A stretch of DNA of 64,000 bases from Sphingomonadaceae bacterium (GCA_024236155.1 JACKLA010000003.1:248001-312000); one strand, 5' to 3'. Shown: positions 8,284 to 17,563, counted from the first letter of the stretch. Notes: generated by a model from the sequence alone, not told the origin. Translations and numbers: made by a program.

Positions 8284-9381
8284 ATGTTCCATAAAATGAC
8301 CCAGCCACCAACTCCGAAGACTTCCGGGCGCGGCGCGCAGTCGGGGGCGCTCCCTACCCGCTTCGGCCTGGCCACCCGCGAGGTCAACGGCGACTGGCGC
8401 GATCACATGCAGCAACTCGACGGCCCGCCGGTCAAGCTGCGCACAAGCGTTACCGAAGAGCACCCGAAGACGATCCTCAGCTTCAATTCCTCGCCCGATG
8501 TGCCGTTCGACCGGTCGATCAACGCCTATCGCGGGTGCGAACATGGCTGCGTCTACTGCTTCGCCCGCCCGACCCACGCCTATCACGACCTGTCGCCGGG
8601 GCTGGATTTCGAGACAAAGCTGTTTGCCAAGCCGGATGCGGCAGAAATCCTGCGCAGGACGCTCGCCAAGCCGGGCTACCGGCCGCAATTCATCGCGATG
8701 GGGACCAATACCGATCCCTACCAGCCGATCGAGGCCAGATACCGGATCACGCGGCAGGTGCTGGAGGTGTGCCTCGAGGCGCGGCATCCGGTGGCAATCA
8801 CGACCAAATCCGACCGTGTGCTGCGCGATCTGGACCTGCTCGAAGAAATGGCCAGGCGAAAACTGGTGGCCGTGGCAGTATCGGTCACGACCCTCGACCC
8901 GAAGCTGTCCGGCAAGCTCGAACCGCGCGCAGCATCACCGGCCAAGCGACTCGCAGCATTGGAAAAACTCGTCGAAGCGGGCGTGCCGTCGCATATTTCG
9001 ATCGCACCGGTGATACCGGCCATCACCGACGAATTCATGGAGCGGCTGCTCGAACGTGCGGGAGATATCGGTATCCCGTCGGCAAGCTGGATCCCGCTGC
9101 GCCTGCCGCACGAAGTATCACCCCTGTTCCGCGAATGGCTCGACGTCCACTATCCCGAACGCGCGGGCAAGGTGATGAGCATCGTCCGCTCGATCCGCGG
9201 GGGGCGTGACAATGATCCCCATTTCTTCACCCGCATGCGCCCGAGCGGCGTGTGGGCCGACCTGTTCCGCGCCCGGTTCAACCTCGCCTGCAAGCGCGCG
9301 GGGATAGGAAAGGCGAAGTTCGAACTGGATTGCTCGCAGTTCAGGAGGCCGGAAGTGGGCGGACAATTGCGCTTGCTGTGA
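8284..9381 (+). CDS. Radical SAM protein, PA0069/SPL-like family
   Basis: 365 aa from this ATG. The motif GCEHGCVYCF gives a CX3CX2C 4Fe-4S/SAM site (C85, C89, C92), the spacing of radical SAM enzymes. The N-terminal RGAQSGALPTRF and later MGTNTDPYQPIE and RPSGVWADLF blocks fit the PA0069 (Rv2578c-like) family, annotated as related to spore photoproduct lyase but of unproven function. The start is uncertain: ATGs at 8284 and 8296 are both possible, neither with a clear ribosome binding site, and a GTG at 8182 gives a longer, unlikely N-terminus. Confidence 0.85.
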   Translation: MFHKMTQPPTPKTSGRGAQSGALPTRFGLATREVNGDWRDHMQQLDGPPVKLRTSVTEEHPKTILSFNSSPDVPFDRSINAYRGCEHGCVYCFARPTHAYHDLSPGLDFETKLFAKPDAAEILRRTLAKPGYRPQFIAMGTNTDPYQPIEARYRITRQVLEVCLEARHPVAITTKSDRVLRDLDLLEEMARRKLVAVAVSVTTLDPKLSGKLEPRAASPAKRLAALEKLVEAGVPSHISIAPVIPAITDEFMERLLERAGDIGIPSASWIPLRLPHEVSPLFREWLDVHYPERAGKVMSIVRSIRGGRDNDPHFFTRMRPSGVWADLFRARFNLACKRAGIGKAKFELDCSQFRRPEVGGQLRLL

Positions 9382-9533
9382 GCAAATACACCACCCCGTT
9401 CACCACCCTGCCCGTCATGGGCTTGGCATGACAGGCCTACCTATTTCAACACAGTGTAAATTTCGGCTTGAACAAGCTCGCTCGGCGGGACTACCTTGCC
9501 GACGGTATTTCGTCTCAAGGCAGGGGAACCGGG
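9382..9533. other. Intergenic gap with an inverted repeat
   Basis: About 150 bases without a gene. Near 9410-9436 is an imperfect inverted repeat, GCCCGTCATG...GCATGACAGGC, which could end the radical SAM transcript but has no T-run. The remainder presumably carries the promoter for the secreted protein at 9534. Confidence 0.35.
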
Positions 9534-10109
9534 ATGAAGAGTTTTGCTATTTCGTTGTTTGCAGCCAGTCTTCTCATCGGCGCGATTTCCGTCTTCGGCG
9601 CACTTGGTGCCCGCGCCCAAGAACCTCAGGGGCAAACCTTCTCGGGTATGTGTAGCGGAAATCTTGCCGAGGCGGCTGCGAGCCCGACATACCGGAACAA
9701 CCTCAAGCTCGATCGTTTCCCGCAGCTGAATTCGACGCGAATTGCAGCTTCGTGCAAGTGCTTGACCAATTTGAAGAATGCACAGGGTGAAGCGGCACCC
9801 TACATCGAAGACACGGCGATCCAGCACAAATTCAGCCGAGGCCTGTTCAACTGGCGCAGGGCCAAGCCGGGTTTGTTCGGAATGACTTACAACACCCGAT
9901 GGTCTGAAGGGCCTCACCCTTATAGCCCCGGAAGCGAGCCGGTTTGGGTTCGCGTGGCATATGGCAAATTTGCCGATGGTATGGGCAGTTGCGCGCCGAC
10001 TGGATGGGATCCGAATATTTTCCTCCTTTCATTGGCGAGAGATTTCGGTTCCACGTGGGTGGTCTCCAGCTGCAAGTGTGGTGATTGCAGCAGCGGTTGC
10101 CCCGAGTGA
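9534..10109 (+). CDS. Secreted cysteine-rich protein of unknown function
   Basis: 191 aa. A signal peptide spans about residues 1-28 (hydrophobic ISLFAASLLIGAISVFG, cleavage near ARA-Q). Mature cysteines are C40, C74, C76, C153, C180, C182, C185 and C189, with two SCKC motifs (73-76 and 179-182), the second in a C-terminal cluster. ATG at 9534 follows a good purine-rich site (CAGGGGAACCGGG). It is followed after 17 bases by another exported Cys-bearing protein with a similar C...CxCL pattern, suggesting related or cooperating products. I recognise no family; disulphides or metal binding are both conceivable. Confidence 0.75.
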   Translation: MKSFAISLFAASLLIGAISVFGALGARAQEPQGQTFSGMCSGNLAEAAASPTYRNNLKLDRFPQLNSTRIAASCKCLTNLKNAQGEAAPYIEDTAIQHKFSRGLFNWRRAKPGLFGMTYNTRWSEGPHPYSPGSEPVWVRVAYGKFADGMGSCAPTGWDPNIFLLSLARDFGSTWVVSSCKCGDCSSGCPE

Positions 10110-10126
10110 TCCGCAATATAGGCACA

Positions 10127-10909
10127 ATGGGCGTAGGGTTGCTCCTGCTAGCCCTCGGATTTGCAACATGGCACGGTGTCTCGGCGCAAGTCACTTCGGC
10201 CACCGATGCATCCGTCGTCGCCGAGCAGGCTCGCAGCGACAAGGCACTTCGCGAACCTAGGATGGCGATAGCATTCGCAACTGGAGACCTTGACCTTCTG
10301 GCAAGGGCAACAGCACTTGACGGTATTGCCGGCACAACAGGCAAGATAGTTTTCGGAACCCGCGGCGTCACCTCGATCCGCGCTCGCAGCTGGGCAATAG
10401 CCCAGATCGCCTACCTGAACTACAAATGCCCGCAAATGATCCAGTCAAATTTCGCGAACGAACTGGACTCCGGTGTACGCAGCGAAACTGGCAAGTTCGG
10501 CATTCAGAGCTCCGGGCCGGGGACATTCTCCTATATCCTTCCCGAGGGCGGCGATTGGCCCGACGCAGCGATAAAGGACGCAAGCCATCTTGAAGGGCAC
10601 TTTGGATGTTCACAGCCGATGCTTGCTTATTCGCGCAACCTGTTCGCTGCTGCCGTTGGCCGAGCGTTCCCGGTCGGTGGCAAGCCAGTTGTAGCATCTT
10701 CATTTGAAACTGCGTGCCACCAGGAACGCGCGAAAGTGACCGGCAGGGTCACCATGGGGGTAAAAAACCACTGCAGTTGCCTCGCCCAGAGTTTCGGCAC
10801 GAGTGAGTATCAGCGTAGCGGAAGTATAGAACGCTATTTCGAGTGGCTGAAATCCGATCAACGAAGGGCAACAAAGTGGGTCACGACCTGTTTTCAAAAG
10901 GAAGGATAA
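10127..10909 (+). CDS. Secreted protein of unknown function with CxCL motif
   Basis: 260 aa from the ATG at 10127, giving a signal peptide (GVGLLLLALGFATW, cleavage near VSA-Q at 20-21). An alternative TTG at 10085 would overlap the previous gene. Cysteines are C101, C161, C197, C216, C218 and C255. The segment C197...HCSCLAQSF resembles C40...SCKCLTNL in the preceding protein, hinting at distant homology. It ends 18 bases from the convergent DUF1330 gene. No known family recognised. Confidence 0.72.
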   Translation: MGVGLLLLALGFATWHGVSAQVTSATDASVVAEQARSDKALREPRMAIAFATGDLDLLARATALDGIAGTTGKIVFGTRGVTSIRARSWAIAQIAYLNYKCPQMIQSNFANELDSGVRSETGKFGIQSSGPGTFSYILPEGGDWPDAAIKDASHLEGHFGCSQPMLAYSRNLFAAAVGRAFPVGGKPVVASSFETACHQERAKVTGRVTMGVKNHCSCLAQSFGTSEYQRSGSIERYFEWLKSDQRRATKWVTTCFQKEG

Positions 10910-10927
10910 CCCCTCTCGAGCTGTCGC

Positions 10928-11365
10928 TCAACCGAACCCCTCGCCAGCTTCACCCGGCCTGAACCGCACCAACCGGCTATCCGCCAGCGCCGCCGTGCGG
11001 TTCACCACCGCCTGCTGGTAGTCTGCGTCCTTGATCATTTCGAAGAAAGCGGCGGAGTTCGGGTATTGCGCCACAAAGCCATCGTCCCAGCGCATGTCTT
11101 CCGGCCCGGTCACCACCGTCTGGAACGCGCCGCGCCACACGATGCTGCCGCCGACACGCTGGAAGATCGGGCCGCTGGTCTTGCCGTATTCCTGATAGGC
11201 GCGCCGCCCGCTCCAGCCATTGCCATGGTGCTCGTGCCCCTCGGGATATTCGGCGAGGTCGCGATAACGCAGGAGGTTGAGCATATGGATCGGCTCATCA
11301 CGCGGCAGGTCCTTGAAGGCCGCGAAATTGGCGGGAGACGGGTCGATGAAAATGCCTTCCATCAT
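10928..11365 (-). CDS. DUF1330 family protein
   Basis: 145 aa. The sequence HMLNLLRYRDLAEYPEG near the N-terminus, the central QRVGGSIVWRGAFQTVV and the later WDDGFVAQYPNSAAFFEM fit the small alpha/beta-barrel DUF1330 family (dimeric ferredoxin-like fold), whose biochemical role is not established. The start is ATG at 11365, giving an ATGATGA overlap with the acyl-CoA ligase stop; the second ATG at 11362 is equally possible. Coupling to the ligase suggests a role in the same acyl-CoA pathway, which is inference. Confidence 0.82.
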   Translation of the reverse strand: MMEGIFIDPSPANFAAFKDLPRDEPIHMLNLLRYRDLAEYPEGHEHHGNGWSGRRAYQEYGKTSGPIFQRVGGSIVWRGAFQTVVTGPEDMRWDDGFVAQYPNSAAFFEMIKDADYQQAVVNRTAALADSRLVRFRPGEAGEGFG

Positions 11366-12975
11366 ACGTCTGCCAGCTTGTAGTCGGCAAAGCGGTCCCG
11401 CAGGTCCTTCTTGCTGATCTTGCCCGTCGCCGTGTGCGGGATATCGTCGACGAACTCGACCGCATCGGGCAGCCACCATTTGGCAATCAGCGGTTTGAGA
11501 TGGTCGATAATCTCGTCGCCCGTGCAGTCCGCACCCTCCTTGCGCACGACGAACAGAACGGGCCGTTCATCCCATTTGGGGTGGAACATGCCGACGCAGG
11601 CCGCCTCGGCAACGGCAGGATGGCCGACAGCCGCATTCTCCAGCTCGACCGAGCTGATCCATTCGCCGCCCGACTTGATGACGTCCTTCGTCCGGTCGGT
11701 CAGTTGCAGCGTGCCGTCGGGATGGATGATGCCGACATCGCCGGTATCGAACCAGCCTTCGTTGTTCACGGCATCCTGTTCGGCCTTGAAATACCGCTTG
11801 ATGATCCATGGCCCGCGTATCTGCAAAGCGCCCGATGCCTCACCATCGCGGGGCAATTCGGTCATCATGTCGTCGAGATCGACCGTGCGCAGTTCGACCC
11901 CGAAAATGGGGCGGCCCTGCTTCATTGTGGATTCGACCTTCTCGTCGAAGCTGAGCTGGTCCCAGTTCCACGTCGGCCCGCCAACCGTGCCGATGGGGGA
12001 GGTTTCGGTCATGCCCCAGGCATGCTGCACGCGGGTGCCGTTCTTCATCAACCGCTCAATCATGAAGCGCGGTGCTGCCGAGCCACCGATAGTGGCAGCC
12101 TTCAGGGGCGGCAGGTCGATCCCTTCCTTGTCGCAATACTGGAAATGCGCGAGCCACACGGTCGGCACACCCGCACTGTCGGTCACCCCTTCGCGCAGCA
12201 TGAGCTCGTGCAGGACGGCCGGATCGTTGACCGCAGAGAAGACGAATTTGATGCCCGCCATCGCCCCGGCATAGGGCAACCCCCAGCTTGCGGCATGGAA
12301 CATCGGCACCACCGGCAACATCACCGAGGAGGCGCTGAAATTGAAGGTCGAGGGCTGTAACCCGGCGAGCGCGTGCAGCACGGTGGAGCGGTGCTCATAC
12401 TGCACGCCCTTGGGATTGCCGGTTGTCCCGCTGGTGTAGCAGATCATGCAGGGATCGCTCTCTGCCCCGCCAACCCACTCGAAATCGCCATCCTGCTCCC
12501 CGATCCAGTCCTCGAATGCGGGGGAATGATCGCCGGAATCATAGCAGATATAATGTTCGACCGTGGTCCAGCGCTCCTTCATCCGGTCGACGATCGGCTG
12601 GAACGCCGCATCGTAGCACAGCACCTTATCCTCGGCGTGGTTGACGATATATTCGAGCTGGTCGTCGAACAGGCGCGGATTGACCGTGTGGAGCACGCCG
12701 CCCATCCCGGCAACGCCATACCAGCTGACGAGATGCCGCGAGTGGTTCATGGCGAGGCTGGCAACACGGTCGCCCTTCCTGATGCCGAGAGCCTGCAGCG
12801 CCTGCGCCATCTTCAGCGCATCGCCGCGAATGCCTGCCCAGTTCGTCCTCGTTTCGCTGCCGTCGGCCCAGCGGGTAACGATCTCCCGCATACCGGCCTC
12901 GCGCGCTGCGTGATCGATCACGTGGGTCAGGCGCATCGTCCAGTCCTGCATCGCTCCGAGCGGTCCCATCGGCAT
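11362..12975 (-). CDS. Acyl-CoA ligase (AMP-forming)
   Basis: 537 aa, a complete ANL-superfamily adenylate-forming enzyme converting a carboxylate, ATP and CoA to acyl-CoA. The ATP loop TSGTTGNPKG is at residues 181-190; WGMTETSP, the hinge region GWFDTGDVG, KSGGEWISSVELE and the C-terminal catalytic lysine motif TATGKISKKDLR are all present. Overall it resembles medium/long-chain fatty acyl-CoA ligases and DmdB-type methylmercaptopropionate-CoA ligases; the substrate cannot be read from sequence. It is the upstream partner of a DUF1330 gene. Upstream of its start lies the nested palindromic element. Confidence 0.92.
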   Translation of the reverse strand: MPMGPLGAMQDWTMRLTHVIDHAAREAGMREIVTRWADGSETRTNWAGIRGDALKMAQALQALGIRKGDRVASLAMNHSRHLVSWYGVAGMGGVLHTVNPRLFDDQLEYIVNHAEDKVLCYDAAFQPIVDRMKERWTTVEHYICYDSGDHSPAFEDWIGEQDGDFEWVGGAESDPCMICYTSGTTGNPKGVQYEHRSTVLHALAGLQPSTFNFSASSVMLPVVPMFHAASWGLPYAGAMAGIKFVFSAVNDPAVLHELMLREGVTDSAGVPTVWLAHFQYCDKEGIDLPPLKAATIGGSAAPRFMIERLMKNGTRVQHAWGMTETSPIGTVGGPTWNWDQLSFDEKVESTMKQGRPIFGVELRTVDLDDMMTELPRDGEASGALQIRGPWIIKRYFKAEQDAVNNEGWFDTGDVGIIHPDGTLQLTDRTKDVIKSGGEWISSVELENAAVGHPAVAEAACVGMFHPKWDERPVLFVVRKEGADCTGDEIIDHLKPLIAKWWLPDAVEFVDDIPHTATGKISKKDLRDRFADYKLADV

Positions 12976-13043
12976 CTCTCTCCTCTCTTAGGGTTTTGCT
13001 TTGAGACCTTTCATGCCCGTGCTTGCCAGTGAAGGCAATCGGT

Positions 13044-13314
13044 CTAGGCCGCTTGGACAGATTCCCCAATGCCACGGCCAGACGAGAAAGCGCCAGTTCA
13101 AGGAGCGAGGATGCAGGACATGCTTTTGCATATTCAAGGAGGAGCGACGCGGAACTGGCGCTTTCTCGTCTGGCCCCTTCGGGGTTCGGCCCAAATCCGC
13201 CCTCACTGCGTTGCGTGACCTCGATAGTGAGTGGCACTTCCTTCGGTCACGCGCCTGGTGAGATCGAATTTTGACTCGAACCGTGGCGTTGAGGAATCTG
13301 TCCACGCGGCCTAG
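13044..13314. repeat. Nested inverted-repeat element
   Basis: This fills the gene-free stretch between two divergent genes. The inner arms are a perfect 24-bp inverted repeat, 13076-13099 against 13152-13175, with a 52-base loop. The outer arms, 13044-13077 against 13281-13314, match at 31 of 34 positions. The left arm is continuous for 56 bases; the right arm is split by a 105-base segment (13176-13280) that itself holds GCGTGACC (13213-13220) and GGTCACGC (13245-13252). Possible natures are a MITE-like or REP-type element with a secondary insertion, or a highly structured RNA. Short open frames here are not convincing genes. Confidence 0.85.
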
Positions 13315-13325
13315 GGCTGGACGCC

Positions 13326-13676
13326 ATGCAATGGCTTTACGACCTCAAGCTTCTCGCCGTCGATTTTACCGGGCTGGAGAAGGATGCGCTGCATATCTAC
13401 ATCGCGCTCCTCGTCTTTGTGGCGGTGAACATGCTGTTCGGCTGGAAAGCACGCGACGGCAAGGCTCTGCCGCTGGTGCTGATCGTGGCAATTGCCAACG
13501 AGTTGTCGGATATCCGCTATAACTTGCGGATCGAGCATACGCCCTATTTTGCCGAAAGCGTGCACGACATCGCGAACACCATGTTCGTGCCGGTCCTGCT
13601 CTTCATACTGGCACGCTGGACCCGGGTGTTCGGCGGCAAGGACTCAATGCCGTCAGGCGACGAGACGGAGGTGTGA
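13326..13676 (+). CDS. Small membrane protein of unknown function
   Basis: 116 aa with three hydrophobic segments (about 22-40, 47-60 and 82-97), so probably an inner-membrane protein. Conserved-looking polar positions include NELSDIRYN and HTPYFAESVHDIANT between segments 2 and 3. The start ATG at 13326 lies just outside the nested inverted repeat. The 3' end overlaps the convergent dnaE 3' end by 24 bases. No family recognised with certainty. Confidence 0.72.
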   Translation: MQWLYDLKLLAVDFTGLEKDALHIYIALLVFVAVNMLFGWKARDGKALPLVLIVAIANELSDIRYNLRIEHTPYFAESVHDIANTMFVPVLLFILARWTRVFGGKDSMPSGDETEV

Positions 13677-16600
13677 GCCTTCCTTGCGGGTGGTGAGCGA
13701 GACCTTGTCGAGCCCTTCGATCAATGCAAGCCGTTCGGCCAGTTCCCCGTCGAGCGCGTAGTCACGACCGAGCCGGATCTGCGGCTCTATCGCCTCACCG
13801 GTCCTGAGCCTGACCAGCACTTCACCATGCCCCGGCGTACCGGGTCCGAGTTCCATCTTGAGATCGTGCAGGGCCGCAGCATCGGACAGTTCGAGTGTCA
13901 GCACCATGCGCGATCCGCCCTTCACCTCGTCCAGCGGACGCGCGCCGCGCACCGTGATGCGCGGCGGTTCGTCGGGACTGGGCGAATCGAGCTCGACATT
14001 GAGGAGGATGCAGGTGGCATCCTCTGCCCAGCGCAGGAACTGCTCGACCAGAGACTCTTCGAAACAGGCCGCACTGAACTGCCCGGTCTGGTCGGAAAAA
14101 TCGGCGCGCACGAAATCCTTGCCCTTGCGCGTCTTGCCCTTGTTCACCTTCTCAACCATCGCCGCCATGACGGCAGGCTGGCGGCCACCCGGCGGCGCGC
14201 CCGCTTCCATCAGGCTTTGGTAGGTTCGCGCACCATTGGCCGAAGCGACCTGCCAGAATTGCTGCACCGGATGGGCGGAGAAATAGAAGCCGAAGTTCTC
14301 CCGTTCCTTCGCCATGCGATCGATGCGGGGCCATTCGTCGACTTCTTTCAGGCGCAGGCTGTCTGCATTGGTATCCTCACCACCGAACAAGCCGCCCTGC
14401 CCGCTTTCCCGCTCGCGCGCCGCGCTGTCGGCAACGGCAAGGAGCAGGTCTGCATTCTCGAGCAGTCTTGCCCGGTTGGCTTCCAGCCCGTCCAGCGCGC
14501 CCGCACAGATCAGCCCTTCCAGCTGGCGCGAATTCATGCTGCCCTTGGGCAGGCGTTCGAACAGTTGCTTGAGCGTTTCAAACGGGCCGTTGGCCTCACG
14601 CTCCGCCACCAGCGCATCCATCGCCTTTTCGCCGACATTGCGGATACCTGCGAGGGCATAGCGCACCGCATAACCCTCGTCGGTCTGCTCGACGGTGAAC
14701 TCCGCTTCCGAATGGTTCACATCGGGCGGTGCGATCTCGATCCCGTGGCGCCGCGCATCATCGACGAACAGCGCCAGCTTTTCCGACTGGTGCATGTCGA
14801 AACACATCGATGCCGCGTAGAACTCTTCCGGGTAGTGCGCCTTGAGCCATGCGGTCTGGTAGGCGAGCAGGGCGTAGGCCGCAGCGTGCGACTTGTTGAA
14901 GCCATAGCCGGCGAACTTGTCGATCAAGTCGAACAGTTCGCTCGCCTTCTTCGGGTCGATATCCGAAACGTCCTTGCACCCTTCGATGAAGCGCGCACGC
15001 TGCTTGTCCATCTCTGCCTGGTTCTTCTTGCCCATAGCGCGGCGCAGCAGGTCGGCATCGCCGAGCGAGTATCCGGCAAGGATCTGCGCCGCCTGCATCA
15101 CCTGTTCCTGGTAGACGAAGATGCCGTAGGTTTCGGACAATATGCCTTCGAGCTTGGGGTGCGGATACTCGATCTCGACCTCGCCCGCCTTGCGCTTGCC
15201 GAATAGCGGGATGTTATCCATCGGACCGGGGCGATAGAGCGAAACGAGCGCGATGATATCGCCGAAATTGGTCGGCTTCACCGCCGTCAGCGTGCGCCGC
15301 ATCCCCTCCGATTCCAGCTGGAACACGCCCACCGTATTGCCCGATTTGAGCAGCTGGAAAACCGCCGGATCATCCCACGCCAGCGCGCCGAGATCGATGG
15401 TTACACCGCGTTTTTCGAGCAGCTTGACCGCCTTGTGCAGCACCGACAGCGTTTTCAGTCCAAGGAAGTCGAACTTCACCAGCCCGCTGCTTTCGACATT
15501 CTTCATGTCGTATTGCGTAACCGGCATTTCCGAACGCGGATCGCGATAGAGGGGCACCAGCTGTGCCAGGGGCCTGTCACCGATCACCACGCCCGCCGCG
15601 TGGGTCGAACTGTTGCGCGGGAATCCCTCGAGCTGCATCGCGAGGTCGACGAGGCGCTTCACCTCGTTGTCATTGTCATATTCACGCCTGAAATCCGCCG
15701 CGCCATTGAGCGCACGCGGCAAGGTCCACGGGTCGGTCGGGTGGTTGGGCACCATCTTGCACAGCCGGTCGACATGGCCGTAGCTCATCTGCAGGATACG
15801 GCCGGTATCGCGCAGCACCGCGCGGGCTTTCAGCTTACCGAAAGTGATGATCTGCGCGACGTGATCATGGCCGTATTTCTGCTGGACGTAGCGGATCACC
15901 TCACCGCGCCGCGTTTCGCAGAAGTCGATATCGAAGTCGGGCATCGAAACGCGTTCGGGATTGAGGAAGCGTTCGAACAGCAGCCCTAGCCTGATCGGAT
16001 CGAGATCGGTGATGGTCAGCGCCCAGGCGACGAGGCTGCCTGCACCCGAACCACGCCCCGGCCCGACCGGGATGTCGTGATCCTTGGCCCATTTGATAAA
16101 GTCGGCAACAATCAGGAAGTAGCCGGGGAAGCCCATCTGGTTGATCACGCCGACTTCGAAATCGAGCCGGTCCAGATAGACCTTGCGCTCTTCCTCCGAA
16201 AGCTCGCCATAGGGTTCGAGCCGCGCCTCCAGCCCCTTGCGAGCATCCTCCGCAAGCATCTTCGCCTCACCCTCAAGATCGCCTGCAAGGCTGGGCAGGA
16301 TCGGTTTGCGATAAGGCGGCGCATAGGCGCAGCGCCGGGCAATCACGAGCGTGTTGGCGGTCGCCTCGGGCAAGTCGGCAAATGACTCTTGCATCAAAGG
16401 CGCGGTCTTGACCCATGCCTCGGCGTTGGAGCGCGGACGGTCTTCCGCCTCGATATGGGTCGAGCCAGCGATGCACAGCATGGCGTCGTGTGCGCTGTGC
16501 ATATAGCGTTCGGCAAAGTTGGCGGGGTTGGTCGCGACCAGTGGCAAGTCGCGCGCATAGGCGAGATCGACCAACGCATCTTCCGCCGCTTCCTCGTTTG

Positions 16601-17126
16601 CATTCCCGCGCCTTGCCAACTCGATATAGAGGCGGCCGGGAAACAGGCTCGTCAGGCGGTCGAGCAGTGTCTCTGCCGCGTCTTGCTGGCCATTTGCCAG
16701 CAGGTCGGTCACCCCGCCTTCGCTCGCGCCAGTCAGCGCAATCAGCCCATCTGTGTGGCCTTCGAGATCGCCAAGCTGGACATGCGGCTCAAGCTCGAGC
16801 GGCCGGTCGAGATGCGCCTTGCTGACGAGGTGGCAGAGATTGTCATAGCCCGCCTCATCCTGCGCATAGAGCGGGAGGTAGTCGACCTGCTTGCCCTGCT
16901 CATCGCGTGCCACACCCAGCAAGGTGCCGATGATCGGCTGGATGCCTTCGGCCATGCAGGCCCCGGCGAACATGACCGCGCCATACAGCCCGTTGCGATC
17001 GGCGATGGCGATGGCGGGGAAGCCGCGTTCCTTCGCCAGCTTGGGGATCGCCTTGGGATCGATCGCTCCTTCGAGCATCGAATAGGATGAAAGGATGCGC
17101 AGCGGGACGAACGGGGCGTGGGCCAT
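13653..17126 (-). CDS. dnaE: DNA polymerase III alpha subunit
   Basis: 1157 aa, full length for the replicative polymerase catalytic subunit (C-family). The N-terminal PHP domain begins FVPLRILSSYSMLEGAIDP. The catalytic aspartate motif MPDFDIDF is at residues 395-402, with palm blocks GPGRGSGAGSLVAW before it and SSTHAAGVVI, FDFLGLKTL and YRPGPMDNIP after it. A helix-hairpin-helix and an OB-fold region follow towards the C-terminus. The start ATG at 17126 is standard. Its 3' end overlaps the convergent membrane protein gene by 24 bases. Confidence 0.97.
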   Translation of the reverse strand: MAHAPFVPLRILSSYSMLEGAIDPKAIPKLAKERGFPAIAIADRNGLYGAVMFAGACMAEGIQPIIGTLLGVARDEQGKQVDYLPLYAQDEAGYDNLCHLVSKAHLDRPLELEPHVQLGDLEGHTDGLIALTGASEGGVTDLLANGQQDAAETLLDRLTSLFPGRLYIELARRGNANEEAAEDALVDLAYARDLPLVATNPANFAERYMHSAHDAMLCIAGSTHIEAEDRPRSNAEAWVKTAPLMQESFADLPEATANTLVIARRCAYAPPYRKPILPSLAGDLEGEAKMLAEDARKGLEARLEPYGELSEEERKVYLDRLDFEVGVINQMGFPGYFLIVADFIKWAKDHDIPVGPGRGSGAGSLVAWALTITDLDPIRLGLLFERFLNPERVSMPDFDIDFCETRRGEVIRYVQQKYGHDHVAQIITFGKLKARAVLRDTGRILQMSYGHVDRLCKMVPNHPTDPWTLPRALNGAADFRREYDNDNEVKRLVDLAMQLEGFPRNSSTHAAGVVIGDRPLAQLVPLYRDPRSEMPVTQYDMKNVESSGLVKFDFLGLKTLSVLHKAVKLLEKRGVTIDLGALAWDDPAVFQLLKSGNTVGVFQLESEGMRRTLTAVKPTNFGDIIALVSLYRPGPMDNIPLFGKRKAGEVEIEYPHPKLEGILSETYGIFVYQEQVMQAAQILAGYSLGDADLLRRAMGKKNQAEMDKQRARFIEGCKDVSDIDPKKASELFDLIDKFAGYGFNKSHAAAYALLAYQTAWLKAHYPEEFYAASMCFDMHQSEKLALFVDDARRHGIEIAPPDVNHSEAEFTVEQTDEGYAVRYALAGIRNVGEKAMDALVAEREANGPFETLKQLFERLPKGSMNSRQLEGLICAGALDGLEANRARLLENADLLLAVADSAARERESGQGGLFGGEDTNADSLRLKEVDEWPRIDRMAKERENFGFYFSAHPVQQFWQVASANGARTYQSLMEAGAPPGGRQPAVMAAMVEKVNKGKTRKGKDFVRADFSDQTGQFSAACFEESLVEQFLRWAEDATCILLNVELDSPSPDEPPRITVRGARPLDEVKGGSRMVLTLELSDAAALHDLKMELGPGTPGHGEVLVRLRTGEAIEPQIRLGRDYALDGELAERLALIEGLDKVSLTTRKEGSHLRLVA

Positions 17127-17190
17127 GCGCCGAGAGTAGGATCGCCGGGCGATTCCTCAAAGGGGTTGCGGCAGGAAATTCTCCACAGAG

Positions 17191-17529
17191 TTACCCGCTG
17201 TGCTCAGCCCTTGCCGCCGCAATCTTGCGGCGAGTGTCGCGGATACTCGACCATGCGCCATAGACGATCAGGACGGCGAGGAATCCCCATACCCAGACGG
17301 GGATGTTCCGCCCGGCAATCGCGAGATAGATATAGGCCGACACGAAGCAGAAGCCCGCGCACATTGTCGGCACAACGGTCGAGCGCCCCGCCTTTGCCCG
17401 GCGCACCAGCCAGGCGATGGACATCAGGAAGAACGGTATCGCCCCGACATAGATCGAGCCGAAGATATAGGGATTGACCCCATATTCTGCGCCGAGCGAG
17501 AGAAACCACTGGTTGAGAGATTCGAGCAT
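17191..17529 (-). CDS. Small membrane protein of unknown function
   Basis: 112 aa from ATG 17529. Three transmembrane segments are visible (about 21-43, 52-71 and 77-94), with a basic C-terminal tail RDTRRKIAAARAEH facing the cytoplasm by the positive-inside rule. It lies 34 bases downstream of the glutathione peroxidase stop and is probably in the same transcript. A longer open frame starting at 17634 lies within the peroxidase gene and is rejected. No family recognised. Confidence 0.72.
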   Translation of the reverse strand: MLESLNQWFLSLGAEYGVNPYIFGSIYVGAIPFFLMSIAWLVRRAKAGRSTVVPTMCAGFCFVSAYIYLAIAGRNIPVWVWGFLAVLIVYGAWSSIRDTRRKIAAARAEHSG

Positions 17530-17563
17530 AGTGCCCCGCAATTCGCGCTGAACCGGCGCGCGG

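Noticed and set aside
12988..13305. Short open frames on both strands in the palindromic element
   Set aside because: They read through inverted repeats, lack ribosome sites and look unlike proteins; the DNA is better explained as a repeat.
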